Shown here: piece after piece, positions 18,402-26,671 of the stretch | Position numbering within the stretch: the stretch's first letter is position 1 | Layout of the letters: each line of letters begins with the position of its first letter | DNA from: an uncultured Marmoricola sp. | GTDB lineage: Bacteria > Actinomycetota > Actinomycetes > Propionibacteriales > Nocardioidaceae | Length of the DNA stretch: 64,000 nt | Reading direction: 5' to 3' | Assembly (NCBI RefSeq): GCF_943913695.1 | Contig: NZ_CALTZE010000004.1 | Location: forward strand, 1 to 64,000 | Program-made: the position numbers and the translations under genes | Notes under the pieces: generated by a model | Database searches by the model: none | Seen by the model: the letters and a program-made list of their open reading frames with translations, nothing else | Told to the model about the DNA's origin: nothing

Positions 18402-19076
18402 GTGCGTGCACAGACCAAGCTCGCCCTGGGCATGGGCGCCGTCCTCGCCCTCATCCTGACGACCCTGCTCATCGGACTGGTACGGCAGGCCGACCAGACT
18501 CCTCGCAGCGTCGAGGCAGCCACCGATGCAGGCACCGATGCCGAGACCCCTCTCCTGCGCAAGGACAGCCGCATCATCGGAGAACGCGGCAGCAGCGGGG
18601 TCACCGTCGTGGAGTTCCTCGACTTCGAGTGCGAGGCCTGCGGAGCCGCCTACCCGGTCGTGGAGCAGCTGCGAGAGGACTACGCGGGAGAGGTGACGTT
18701 CGTGGCGCGGTACTTCCCGCTCCCCAGCCACTTCAACTCCTCGCGGGCAGCGTGGGCCGTGGAGGCGGCAGCCCGGCAGGACCAGTTCGAGGCGATGTAC
18801 GAGCGCATGTTCGAGACCCAGGCGGAGTGGGGCGAGCAGCGCGAACCGAAGGACGACCTGTTCCGTGCCTACGCGGAGGACATCGGCCTCGACATGGCAC
18901 AGTTCGACGCCGACTACGCCTCGGACGAGGTCCGTGACCGCGTCCAGCGCGACGTCGACGACGGCCAGGAGCTGGGAGTCACCGGCACCCCGACGTTCTA
19001 CCTCGACGGGAAGCCGTTCCAGCCCACCACGGTCCAGGACTTCTACGACCGCATCGACGAGGCGCTGGCGAAGTGA
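18402..19076 (+). CDS. DsbA-family membrane-anchored thiol oxidoreductase
   Basis: A 224-aa protein anchored by one N-terminal helix ([17 protein letters not shown]). Its outer thioredoxin domain of the DsbA/thioredoxin_4 type has the active site FECEAC (Cys77, Cys80), a helical insert, and the cis-Pro loop [11 protein letters not shown]. It would oxidise or isomerise disulfides outside the membrane. It is followed after 13 bp by ccdA, the electron conduit such proteins use. GTG start; the divergent partner is the tlpA operon, with the shared operator between. Confidence 0.92.
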   Translation: MRAQTKLALGMGAVLALILTTLLIGLVRQADQTPRSVEAATDAGTDAETPLLRKDSRIIGERGSSGVTVVEFLDFECEACGAAYPVVEQLREDYAGEVTFVARYFPLPSHFNSSRAAWAVEAAARQDQFEAMYERMFETQAEWGEQREPKDDLFRAYAEDIGLDMAQFDADYASDEVRDRVQRDVDDGQELGVTGTPTFYLDGKPFQPTTVQDFYDRIDEALAK

Positions 19077-19089
19077 CCTCCCCACGGTG

Positions 19090-19857
19090 ATGGACGTCCA
19101 GGACGCCATCCTCGACGGGTCGTTGCTCGTCGCCGTACCCCTGGCACTCGCGGCAGGGCTGCTCTCCTTCTTCACCCCGTGCTCGCTGCCCCTCGTGCCG
19201 GCCTACCTGTCCTACGTCGCCGGGATGTCCGGCGCCGACGCACCCGACGTCCGCGACCCGACGGCACGTGAGCGTCGCAGGATGGTCGGCGGGTCCGTGC
19301 TCTTCGTCGCGGGCTTCGCCCTGGTCTTCACCGCCTACGGAGCACTGTTCGGCAGCCTCGGCTCCCAGCTCGTGCTGCACCAGGACCTCGTGCTGCGCGT
19401 CACCGGCCTGCTGACGATCACGCTCGGGCTCGTGTTCGCCGGACTGGGCCACCGCCTGCCGGCACTGGGACGGACCGTTCGGCCCCAGTGGCGACCACGC
19501 GTGGGTCTGGCTGGGGCCCCACTCCTGGGGGCGAGCTTCGGCGTGGGTTGGACACCATGCATAGGCCCCGCATTGGCCGCGGTGCTCGCGATGGCGACGA
19601 CCTCGGCCACAGCCGGGCGCGGAGCGCTGCTCTCGCTCACCTACGCCCTCGGCCTGGGCCTGCCCTTCGTGCTCGCAGCACTGTCTCTCTCACGCGCCAT
19701 GCGGTTGTTCTCCTCGATGAGGAGACGCTCGCGTGGGATCGCCATGACCGGAGGCGTCATGCTGGTGCTCGTCGGCCTGCTCCAGGTCAGCGGACTCTGG
19801 ACGACACTCGTCGCCTCGCTGCAGGGCGTCGTCGCCGGATGGCAGCCGCCGATCTGA
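19090..19857 (+). CDS. ccdA: CcdA/DsbD-type transmembrane electron carrier
   Basis: A 255-aa protein with about six membrane helices that shuttles reducing equivalents from cytosolic thioredoxin to outer thiol proteins such as TlpA. The two redox cysteines are in the family motifs [17 protein letters not shown] and [17 protein letters not shown]. Start ATG 19090; GTG 19087 would add one residue. Probably co-transcribed with the dsbA-like gene and convergent with the DUF305 gene. Confidence 0.93.
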   Translation: MDVQDAILDGSLLVAVPLALAAGLLSFFTPCSLPLVPAYLSYVAGMSGADAPDVRDPTARERRRMVGGSVLFVAGFALVFTAYGALFGSLGSQLVLHQDLVLRVTGLLTITLGLVFAGLGHRLPALGRTVRPQWRPRVGLAGAPLLGASFGVGWTPCIGPALAAVLAMATTSATAGRGALLSLTYALGLGLPFVLAALSLSRAMRLFSSMRRRSRGIAMTGGVMLVLVGLLQVSGLWTTLVASLQGVVAGWQPPI

Positions 19858-19888
19858 GCCAACACGACGACCCACACGGGTGCGGGCA

Positions 19889-20623
19889 CTACCGCCGGGA
19901 CAGCAGCGAGCGCATGAGATCGATCTCGGCCGACTGGCCCTGGACCATCGACGTCGCCAGCTGTCTCACCTGTGGCTCCTCGACCACCTCGAGCGCGGCT
20001 CGAGCCATCTGCACTCCCGCCTGGTGGTGGCGCACCATGAGCGTGAGGAATCGGCGCTCCGCAGCCGCTCCCACGCTCCCGCGCAGCTCCTGCACCTCCT
20101 CGACCGATGCCATGCCAGGCATCAGCCGATCGGAAGCAGCGGCGGACTCGTCGAGCATCTCCTCCATGTCGTGACCCCCATCGGCCCCGGCGGACTCGTC
20201 GGCCCCGTCCTCGCCGTGGCTCGCGCCCGACATCCATGCCATGGGCCCGTCGGCGGGTACCTGCGAGAGGCCCCAGGACTCCAGCAGCGCGTACATCTGG
20301 CCGACCTGCTGCTGCTGACCCAGCGCGATGTCGTAGGACAAGCGGCGCACCTCGTCGTCGTCGGTGCGGTCGCGCACGAGCATCGCCATCTCGACCGCCT
20401 GCGAGTGGTGCACCTGCATGTCGCGCAAGAAGCCCGCCTCGGCGCTGTCGTCGGACGGAGGCTCGGCGGCTCCGAGCCGCACACCGAGGACCAGGACACC
20501 GGCCACCAGGGCCACCACGGCGATGAGCGCGGCTCCCTTCGTCAGCGCGGCGCGCACGCCAGCCGACCGAGGTCGGTCCGGCACTGCGCCCTCGTCGTCC
20601 CCGAGCCTGTCGACGTCGTTCAT
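19889..20623 (-). CDS. DUF305-domain protein, metal-associated
   Basis: A 244-aa protein with one N-terminal membrane helix (ALIAVVALVAGVLVLGV) and an outer four-helix DUF305 domain. Its paired motifs are visible: FLRDMQVHHSQAVEMAMLV and FLTLMVRHHQAGVQMARAAL. A His/Asp/Met-rich insert (HGEDGADE, GGHDMEEML) lies between. His/Met-rich DUF305 proteins commonly accompany copper resistance genes; binding here is inferred. ATG 20623 follows GGAAGAG. Third gene after copC and DUF3105. Confidence 0.9.
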   Translation of the reverse strand: MNDVDRLGDDEGAVPDRPRSAGVRAALTKGAALIAVVALVAGVLVLGVRLGAAEPPSDDSAEAGFLRDMQVHHSQAVEMAMLVRDRTDDDEVRRLSYDIALGQQQQVGQMYALLESWGLSQVPADGPMAWMSGASHGEDGADESAGADGGHDMEEMLDESAAASDRLMPGMASVEEVQELRGSVGAAAERRFLTLMVRHHQAGVQMARAALEVVEEPQVRQLATSMVQGQSAEIDLMRSLLSRR

Positions 20624-20637
20624 CTCTTCCGCCCCGC

Positions 20638-21288
20638 TCAGCTCGGGACGGCGTCGCCCTGCAGCGGCACGGCCGTGTCGGTGCCGCCGGTGCACGCGGC
20701 TCCGGGCTCGGGCACGTCGCTCGCCTGGGTGTACTCGCGCAGGAACTGCGCCAGCCGCGGGTCGTCGGCGCCCTCCAGCTGCAGCTGCCGACCCCAGGAC
20801 GAGACCACGACCGGCGCGGGGAGGTCGGGGTACGGCGAGAGGATGCCGTACGTCGAGGGCATCGCCTCGGTGAGGCTCTGGACGTCCTCGGACGGCAGCT
20901 CGGGGTCGTAGGTCACCCACACGGCTCCGTGCTCCTGGGAGTGGACGGCGTTCTCGGGCTGGACCGGCTCGTCGTAGACCCCGCAGTTCAGCCACACGCC
21001 GTTGTGCTTGCCGCCTGCCGGCGGAGTCTGCGCGTACTCGACCGGCGAGGCGACGTGCTCGCTGTCCACGTCGAAGGAGTCCACAGCACCAGCGAACGCG
21101 TCCTGCTGGTTCGCCACGTCGCGCAGTCCCCATGCCGTTGCACCCACGATGCCGAGGAGCACCGCAGCGACGCCCAGCCACACCGCGGCAGTGCGTCGTC
21201 GCTCGCGGCGCTGTTGCTGGACTCGCAGCTGTTCGGCCCTCGCGCGGCGCGACTGCTCGGCCGCGCGACGTGAGCTCTTCGGTGACAT
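20638..21288 (-). CDS. DUF3105 membrane-anchored protein
   Basis: A 216-aa protein with a very basic cytosolic N-terminus, one helix (AAVWLGVAAVLLGIVGATAWG) and an outer DUF3105 domain. Conserved features include PVEYAQTPPAGGKHNGVWLNCGVYDEPV, AVHSQEHGAVWVTYDPELP and the C-terminal FLREYTQASDVPEPGAAC. The His (KHNG, HSQEHG) and paired Cys may hold a metal or a disulfide. GGAGGTCC precedes ATG 21288. It lies between copC and DUF305. Function unknown. Confidence 0.88.
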   Translation of the reverse strand: MSPKSSRRAAEQSRRARAEQLRVQQQRRERRRTAAVWLGVAAVLLGIVGATAWGLRDVANQQDAFAGAVDSFDVDSEHVASPVEYAQTPPAGGKHNGVWLNCGVYDEPVQPENAVHSQEHGAVWVTYDPELPSEDVQSLTEAMPSTYGILSPYPDLPAPVVVSSWGRQLQLEGADDPRLAQFLREYTQASDVPEPGAACTGGTDTAVPLQGDAVPS

Positions 21289-21405
21289 CAGGACCTCCAG
21301 GCAGACGACGAAGACGAGCGGGCCACAGTCCGTGGACGCGGGTGGACCAGGGCGAACAAGGCAATGATGTCGAGGGCGGTGTCGACTCGCGCCCCGCCGC
21401 AGGGC

Positions 21406-22074
21406 TCACCCATCGGTTCGCCGTCCCCGAACCAGCCACCCCACCAGGACGGCGACCACTGCGGCGACGAAGACGCCGATCATCACCGTCGGCAACCAGG
21501 CGCGACCGTCGCCGCGAGCCTGCTCCGAGACCGGCGACGCCTCCATGGCGTCACCGACCTCCGGGGATGCGGAGGGAGTGGCCGGCTCGGCGGACGGAGT
21601 GGCTGACTCGGCACCCGACTGGTCTCCGGCGGCGGCCACCACGTCGAAGGCCACGGACCCGGTGATCGGGTGACCGTCGGTCGAGACGACGCGATAGTCG
21701 ACCTGCCACTCGGCGGCCCTCGGACCACCCTCCTCCGGTGACGTGGCAGCGGCCGACTCGGCGATCGACTCGGAGACTGCGGCCGAGACCTCGCTGCCGC
21801 TCGACGTCGTCTCGAGCTGCTGCGGCTCCCCGCCGCCGACTCGCAGGTTGACCGTCACGAAGCCCGGGTCGACCTCCTCGGAGAAGGTGAGGACGACGGT
21901 GCGGGGCGTCTCGGCGACGCGGGCACCCTCAGGCGGGTCGGTACCGACGAGTGAGGCATGGGCCGACGCCGGCCCCGCGCCGAGCGTCGCCTGCGCCAGG
22001 AGAACTGCGGCGAGGGTCGCGACGGCGAGCACGGCCTGCCACGACGTCGTACGAGGTGCGAGTGCGCGGCGCAT
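21406..22074 (-). CDS. copC: CopC-family copper-binding protein, membrane-tethered
   Basis: A 222-aa secreted copper-binding protein. A signal peptide ends in GPASA; the mature protein starts HASLVGTDPPEGARV, so His39 becomes the N-terminal Cu(II) ligand, as in CopC/YobA. VSTDGHPITGSVAFDV supplies the other ligands (Asp, His). A Ser/Ala/Glu linker leads to a C-terminal anchor helix (VMIGVFVAAVVAVLVGWLV). No copD is fused or adjacent. First gene of the minus-strand operon with DUF3105 and DUF305; operator 3 lies 50 bp upstream, between it and blaI. Confidence 0.92.
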   Translation of the reverse strand: MRRALAPRTTSWQAVLAVATLAAVLLAQATLGAGPASAHASLVGTDPPEGARVAETPRTVVLTFSEEVDPGFVTVNLRVGGGEPQQLETTSSGSEVSAAVSESIAESAAATSPEEGGPRAAEWQVDYRVVSTDGHPITGSVAFDVVAAAGDQSGAESATPSAEPATPSASPEVGDAMEASPVSEQARGDGRAWLPTVMIGVFVAAVVAVLVGWLVRGRRTDG

Positions 22075-22123
22075 GTGCTGTCCTTCTCGTGCAGGCCCGC
22101 CAGGACGCGGGCTCGGTGGCGAC

Positions 22124-22140
22124 TACTATGCCGCCTAGGA
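22124..22140. promoter_or_regulatory. BlaI-type operator 3 between copC and blaI genes
   Basis: TACTA-TGCCGCC-TAGGA: one mismatch in the right arm relative to the other three sites. It lies in the divergent gap, so it may give weaker binding for autoregulation of blaI and control of copC. Confidence 0.6.
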
Positions 22141-22188
22141 CATAGCGACGGACGACTGGGGCCGGGCGCAGGTGGAGGAGAGCAGACG

Positions 22189-22557
22189 TTGCGCGACCTG
22201 GGGACTCTCGAGGCAGCCGTGATGCAGCGCCTGTGGGCATGGCACCGCGACGTCACCGTCCGCGAGGTGGTCGAGGACCTCCAACGTGAGCGTCCGCTCG
22301 CCTACACCACCGTCATGACGGTGCTCGACAACCTGCACCGCAAGGGACTGGTGCGGCGCACCAAGGAAGGTCGGGCCTTCCGCTACGCCGCGGTCGAGAG
22401 CCGCGAGGCCCACACGGCGGCCCTCCTCGAGGACGTGCTGGGCGATGCGGACGACCGCACCGCCACACTCCTGCGATTCATCGACAAGCTGGACCCCGAG
22501 GAGCAGGCGCAGCTGCGGCGCATGCTGGAGTCCGCAGGTCCGGAGTCAGGCTCGTGA
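22189..22557 (+). CDS. BlaI/MecI/CopY-family winged-helix repressor
   Basis: A 122-aa repressor. The family layout is clear: LGTLEAAVMQRLWAWHRDVTVREVVEDL, recognition region LAYTTVMTVLDNLHRKGLVRRTKEGRAFRY, then a short C-terminal dimerisation helix pair. BlaI proteins bind palindromic operators and are inactivated by cleavage after signalling from an M56 protease, the gene for which overlaps this one. Start TTG 22189 is chosen because GGAGGAG lies 8-10 bases upstream. It most likely controls the four TACTA-N7-TAGTA sites around it. Confidence 0.92.
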   Translation: MRDLGTLEAAVMQRLWAWHRDVTVREVVEDLQRERPLAYTTVMTVLDNLHRKGLVRRTKEGRAFRYAAVESREAHTAALLEDVLGDADDRTATLLRFIDKLDPEEQAQLRRMLESAGPESGS

Positions 22558-23531
22558 CGGGGCTCTGGACGGCCCTGGCCCTCCTCGGAGCCGCTCTCGC
22601 CCTCTCCCGCATCACCCCCCGCCTGTCACGGGCGACATGGCCGACCCGCGCACCCGCCCTCGGGGTCCTCGCGTGGCAGAGCCTGAGCCTGAGCCTGGTG
22701 CTCAGCCTGGCCCTCGCCGGCATCGCACTCGTCATCCCACAGCTGCCGGCCGGCACCAGTCTCAAAGAGCTGGCCCACCTCTGCACCACCGTGCTCCTGC
22801 TGCAGCTCCAGCGACCCGAGACCGCAGTCCTCACCGCAGCGGGCCTGGTGGGCATCGCGGTGCTCCTGGGCCGCTTCGCCTACCTCTTCCTCCGCGGCCG
22901 CCTGACCGCGCGGGGGCGTCGCCGGCGCCAGCTCGCCTCGCTCGTGCTGACCGGGCGCGACGAGGCCGACGGACTCACGGTGGTCGAGCACGGCACGCCC
23001 GTCGTCTACTGCCTTCCGGGCAGGAACAGCCGCATCGTCGCCACCACGGGAGCCACAGCCCTCCTCAGCACCGAGGAGCTCGCGCACGTGCTCGCCCACG
23101 AGAGGGCGCACCTACGACTGCGCCACGACCTCGCCCTGGCCGTGGCCCACGCCCTGGCGCGCACGTTCCCGGGCGTCCAGACCTTCGACATCGCCGCCGC
23201 CCAGGTGGCGCGCCTGGTCGAGATGCAGGCGGACGACGCCGCGGGCACGGCAGCGCGACCACAGCTGGCCCGCGCCCTCCTCAGGCTCGCCCACGGCCCT
23301 GCGGGCACGTTGAGCGCAGGCGGAGCCGCGGTGGACCGAGCTCGGCGACTGCTCGCTCCCGCAGCACCCATGCCCTGGGTCCAGCGCGTCCTCGTCGCTG
23401 CCACCGCGGCCCTCGCCGTCGTCGCTCCGGTCGCCCTCGGGCTTCTCCCCGGGGCCGGACTGATCGGCGAGGAGTGCTGCAGCACCACCGGGGACACCAG
23501 TCACCGTTGGGACCTCGACGCCCGACGATGA
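22554..23531 (+). CDS. M56-family membrane metalloprotease (BlaR1/MecR1-like, no sensor domain)
   Basis: A 325-aa integral membrane zinc protease. Three or four N-terminal helices precede the catalytic site HERAH (residues 182-186, HExxH) with a third ligand in VEMQADDAA (Glu223); one more helix follows near residue 290. Unlike BlaR1 there is no C-terminal penicillin-binding domain. The protein ends in a short tail GEECCSTTGDTSHRWD, with paired cysteines and a histidine that could sense metal or thiol state (inference). The GTG overlaps the blaI stop. Confidence 0.9.
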   Translation: MTGLWTALALLGAALALSRITPRLSRATWPTRAPALGVLAWQSLSLSLVLSLALAGIALVIPQLPAGTSLKELAHLCTTVLLLQLQRPETAVLTAAGLVGIAVLLGRFAYLFLRGRLTARGRRRRQLASLVLTGRDEADGLTVVEHGTPVVYCLPGRNSRIVATTGATALLSTEELAHVLAHERAHLRLRHDLALAVAHALARTFPGVQTFDIAAAQVARLVEMQADDAAGTAARPQLARALLRLAHGPAGTLSAGGAAVDRARRLLAPAAPMPWVQRVLVAATAALAVVAPVALGLLPGAGLIGEECCSTTGDTSHRWDLDARR

Positions 23532-23557
23532 CCGCCCACCGGTCGCACGACTCTTTC

Positions 23558-23574
23558 TACTATTGCCCGTAGTA
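23558..23574. promoter_or_regulatory. BlaI-type operator 4 directly upstream of resB
   Basis: TACTA-TTGCCCG-TAGTA, perfect arms, with flanking C and G extending it by one pair. It ends 13 bp before the resB start and 26 bp after the M56 stop, so resB-ccsB has its own regulated promoter. Confidence 0.7.
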
Positions 23575-23587
23575 GTAGTCTGCGAGC

Positions 23588-25174
23588 GTGTCTGCGCCAC
23601 CCCCGTCCGCCCTCCACTGGGTGGGGTGGAGCTGGCGCCAGCTGACGTCCATGCGCACCGCGGTCGCGCTGCTGGCGCTGCTCGCGCTCGCCGCGGTCCC
23701 CGGGTCCTTGCTGCCGCAGCGCAACGTGGCGACGGACCCCGGAGCAGTCACAGCCTTCTTCGGCGACCACCCACGACTCGCCCCCCTGCTCGACCGACTG
23801 GGCCTGTTCGACGTCTACGCCTCGCCCGGGTTCGCCGCCGTCTATCTGCTGCTGCTCGTGTCGATGACCGGGTGCGTCCTCCCGCGCTGCCGCGCGCTGT
23901 GGCGCGAGGCACGAGCGCCCGTCCCCGCCGCACCACGAACGCTCGTCAGCCCCCGCTCCGGTCGACGGGTCGTGCTCGAACGTGACGCGCCGGCGGTGCT
24001 GCGCGAGGCGCATGCACTGGTGCGCTCGAGACACCGCCAGGTCGTCGAGGTCGGCGAGGAGCTGCGCGCCGAACGCGGGCAGGTACGCGAGATCGGAAAC
24101 CTGCTCTTCCACCTCTCCATCCTCGTGCTCCTCCTGGGCGTCGCCCTGGGCAAGCTCACGGGCTTCGAGGGCCGAGTGGCCATCATCGAAGGCCAGGGAT
24201 TCACCAACACCGTCTCGCAGTACGACGAGTTCTCCCCCGCCGCACTGACGGACCTCGACTCCCTCGAGCCGGTCTCGATCACCCTCGAGCGGTTCGACGC
24301 CAGCTTCGCCGGCGATCCCGACTCCCGGGGCGAGCCACGCTCCTTCGCCGCCACCGTGCGCTGGACCGGCGCCGACGGCACCGAGGCCGAGCAGGTCGTG
24401 CGCCCCAACGCGCCCCTCGACGTGGAGGAGACCAAGTTCTTCCTCACCGGCCACGGCTACGCCCCCGAGATCACGGTCCGCGACGGCCGGGGCGACGTCG
24501 TCTTCTCCGGACCGACGATCTTCTACCCCATCGACAACAGCTACACCTCCGACGGCATCCTCAAGGTGCCTGACGCGCGTCCCCAGCAGCTGGCCTTCCA
24601 AGGCCTCTTCCTCCCGACGGCGGAGCAGGTGGACGACGGCGCCCCGTACTCGTCCTTCCCCGCTCCGGTCAATCCTCGTCTGCTGCTCACGGGATGGACC
24701 GGCGACCTCGGCCTCGACACCGGAGCGCCTCAGAACGTCTTCACGCTCGACACCGACGGACTCAGCCGCATCGGCGACGGCGACGGCCGGTCGATGCTCG
24801 CGCCAGGAGAGACGATGCAGCTGCCCGACGGGCTCGGGAGCGTGAGCTTCGACGGTGTGAGCCGCTTCGCCAACTTCCAGGTGGCGCACGACCCGGGCAA
24901 GGAGATCTCCCTCGTCGCGGGTCTCCTGCTGCTCCTCGGCCTGACCGTCTCCCTGACCGTGCGGCGCTGGCGGGTGTGGATCCGGGTCAGCCCGGACCCC
25001 CACGCCTCCACGGGCCTGGTCGTGGTCGAGATCGGCGGGCGTGCACTCAGCAAGCGCCGCTCCGACGAGCACGCACTGGCCGAGGAGCTGGATCGCATCG
25101 CGGACGCCCTGGTCGCTGCTGCCACTACGACTGACTTCGAACCCGTCGGCCCCCTGCGAGGAGCAACCGCGTGA
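23588..25174 (+). CDS. resB: ResB cytochrome c biogenesis protein
   Basis: A 528-aa membrane protein of System II cytochrome c maturation; with CcsB it moves heme outward and attaches it to apocytochrome c. Helices occur near residues 25-40 and 90-105 and after ERGQVREIGNLLFHLSILVLLLGVALG. A large outer domain (about 190-440) and a last helix (EISLVAGLLLLLGLTVSLTV) follow. The GTG start lies just after operator 4; the stop overlaps ccsB. Confidence 0.95.
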   Translation: MSAPPPSALHWVGWSWRQLTSMRTAVALLALLALAAVPGSLLPQRNVATDPGAVTAFFGDHPRLAPLLDRLGLFDVYASPGFAAVYLLLLVSMTGCVLPRCRALWREARAPVPAAPRTLVSPRSGRRVVLERDAPAVLREAHALVRSRHRQVVEVGEELRAERGQVREIGNLLFHLSILVLLLGVALGKLTGFEGRVAIIEGQGFTNTVSQYDEFSPAALTDLDSLEPVSITLERFDASFAGDPDSRGEPRSFAATVRWTGADGTEAEQVVRPNAPLDVEETKFFLTGHGYAPEITVRDGRGDVVFSGPTIFYPIDNSYTSDGILKVPDARPQQLAFQGLFLPTAEQVDDGAPYSSFPAPVNPRLLLTGWTGDLGLDTGAPQNVFTLDTDGLSRIGDGDGRSMLAPGETMQLPDGLGSVSFDGVSRFANFQVAHDPGKEISLVAGLLLLLGLTVSLTVRRWRVWIRVSPDPHASTGLVVVEIGGRALSKRRSDEHALAEELDRIADALVAAATTTDFEPVGPLRGATA

Positions 25175-26172
25175 CAGCCACGACCTACGCCCTCATCAGC
25201 GACCGCCTCGTGCTGGGCGCGATGGTCGCCTTCGCCCTGGCGATGGTGTCGCACGCCACCGCTGCCGCAGTGCTGCGGCGACAGGGCGTGCGCGTCCGTC
25301 GGGCTCCCCGCCCGGCCATGGCGACAGCGACCACCCACACCCAGTCGGACGGCCACCATGCCGACATCGTCAGCCCGGACGAAGCCTCGCCGCAGGAGCC
25401 GACCCGGGACCCGGCAGCGGGAGCGACGCCTGCCGCACTGCCCTCAGCGATCGGAACCGCACTGCTGAGCGCTGGACTCGGGCTCACCCTGGTGGCCGTC
25501 GTGGCCCGCGGCGCGGCCGCGGGACGGACGCCGTGGAGCAACATGTACGAGTTCACCGTCGTCGGGGTGGCCGCTGTCGTGACCGCCTATCTCGTCCTCG
25601 CCTCGCGTCCCCGCACGCGTGTCGTACGACGAGGAGCCGTCTGGGTGGCGGCGGCTGCCGCGCTGTTCCTGGGCCTGGCCAGCACCGTCCTCTACACGCC
25701 GGCAGCCGGCCTCATCCCCGTCCTGGACTCGGCCTGGTTGGTGATCCACGTCGCTGCGGCCATCGTGGCAGGCGGTCTCTTCACCGTCGGTGCCGTCATG
25801 ACGGTGCTGCACCTGCTCGAGGCGCGCCGACTGCGCCGGCGCGGCGGCGCAACGACCTCACTGGCCGACTCCCTCGAGCAAGCGGCCCAGACGGCTTACA
25901 CCGTCGCGTTCCCCATCTGGACCTTCGCCGTCATCGCCGGCGCCATCTGGGCCGAGAACTCCTGGGGGCGCTACTGGGGCTGGGACCCCAAGGAGACGTG
26001 GGCGTTCATCACGTGGGTCCTGTACGCCGCCTACCTGCACGCCCAGGCCACGGGCGGCTGGCGCGGCACCCGGGCCAGCTGGCTGGCCCTGGCCGGGTAC
26101 GCCGCATTCCTCTTCAACTTCGTCGGCGTCAACATCTGGGTCGGCGGTCTCCACTCCTACGCCGGCGTCTGA
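25171..26172 (+). CDS. ccsB: CcsB/ResC heme handling protein of cytochrome c maturation
   Basis: A 333-aa polytopic membrane protein, partner of ResB. The signature tryptophan-rich WWD segment is clear (ENSWGRYWGWDPKETWAFITW), with conserved histidines in VIHVAAAIVAGG and the C-terminal GVNIWVGGLHSYAGV. A Pro/Ala/His-rich insert of about 60 residues follows the first helix. It overlaps resB by four bases. Confidence 0.95.
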   Translation: MTATTYALISDRLVLGAMVAFALAMVSHATAAAVLRRQGVRVRRAPRPAMATATTHTQSDGHHADIVSPDEASPQEPTRDPAAGATPAALPSAIGTALLSAGLGLTLVAVVARGAAAGRTPWSNMYEFTVVGVAAVVTAYLVLASRPRTRVVRRGAVWVAAAAALFLGLASTVLYTPAAGLIPVLDSAWLVIHVAAAIVAGGLFTVGAVMTVLHLLEARRLRRRGGATTSLADSLEQAAQTAYTVAFPIWTFAVIAGAIWAENSWGRYWGWDPKETWAFITWVLYAAYLHAQATGGWRGTRASWLALAGYAAFLFNFVGVNIWVGGLHSYAGV

Positions 26173-26321
26173 GACGAGGGCCCTCCCCCGAGCCGACCCC
26201 CGGCAGCCACCGTGAGACCTTCGTCGCATACGCCTCGTAGTCGGCCCCGAACACCTCGCGAAGCACCTGCTCCTCGCGCGGCACCTGCACCCGGTCGATC
26301 CACCACACGAACGGCAGCACC
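26129..26321 (-). pseudogene. Truncated isoprenylcysteine-carboxyl-methyltransferase-like gene, 3' end only
   Basis: The minus strand reads VWWIDRVQVPREEQVLREVFGADYEAYATKVSRWL, the characteristic C-terminus of ICMT/PEMT-type membrane methyltransferases (RxEE, FGxxYxxY, RW). The frame continues past the usual end and overlaps the last codons of ccsB. All upstream sequence is replaced by the left end of the IS3 element at 26322. The N-terminal part is not on the other side of the IS, so this is a rearrangement junction. Confidence 0.7.
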
Positions 26322-26385
26322 GGAGCCTGACCCGGTTCTCCGGACACCTGTTCTGAGGCGATGATCGTCTTGGAGAGGAGTCAGG

Positions 26386-26671
26386 ATGCCTGCACCGAAG
26401 CCGCCGGAGTTCCGGCGTCGAGCTCTGGATCTGGTCGACCAGGGTGAGCCCGTGGCTCAGGTCGCGAAGAAACCTGGGGATCAGCGAGTCGTGTCTGCGC
26501 CGCTGGATGGATCAGGACGCGGTCGACGCCGGCCGCAAGGAAGGGCTCTCGAGCACCGAGAAGCGTGAGCTGGTCGAGCTTCGCCGCAAGAACCGCGTCT
26601 TGGAGATGGAGATCGAGATCCTCAAACGCGCCTCGGCCTACTTCGCGCGGGAGAACATTCTCCCAAAATGA
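26386..26671 (+). pseudogene. IS3 orfA, frameshifted
   Basis: The helix-turn-helix half of an IS3 transposase: MPAPKPPEFRRRALDLVDQG, then in another frame ISESCLRRWMDQD and the leucine zipper ELVELRRKNRVLEMEIEILKRASAYFARE. The frame is lost in AAGAAACCTGG near 26467-26475 by one extra base. The zipper end overlaps orfB by four bases. Confidence 0.85.

Noticed and set aside
22189..23531. Beta-lactam resistance interpretation of the BlaI/M56 pair
   Set aside because: No beta-lactamase or PBP gene is nearby and the M56 protein has no penicillin-binding domain; the neighbours are copper and redox genes.
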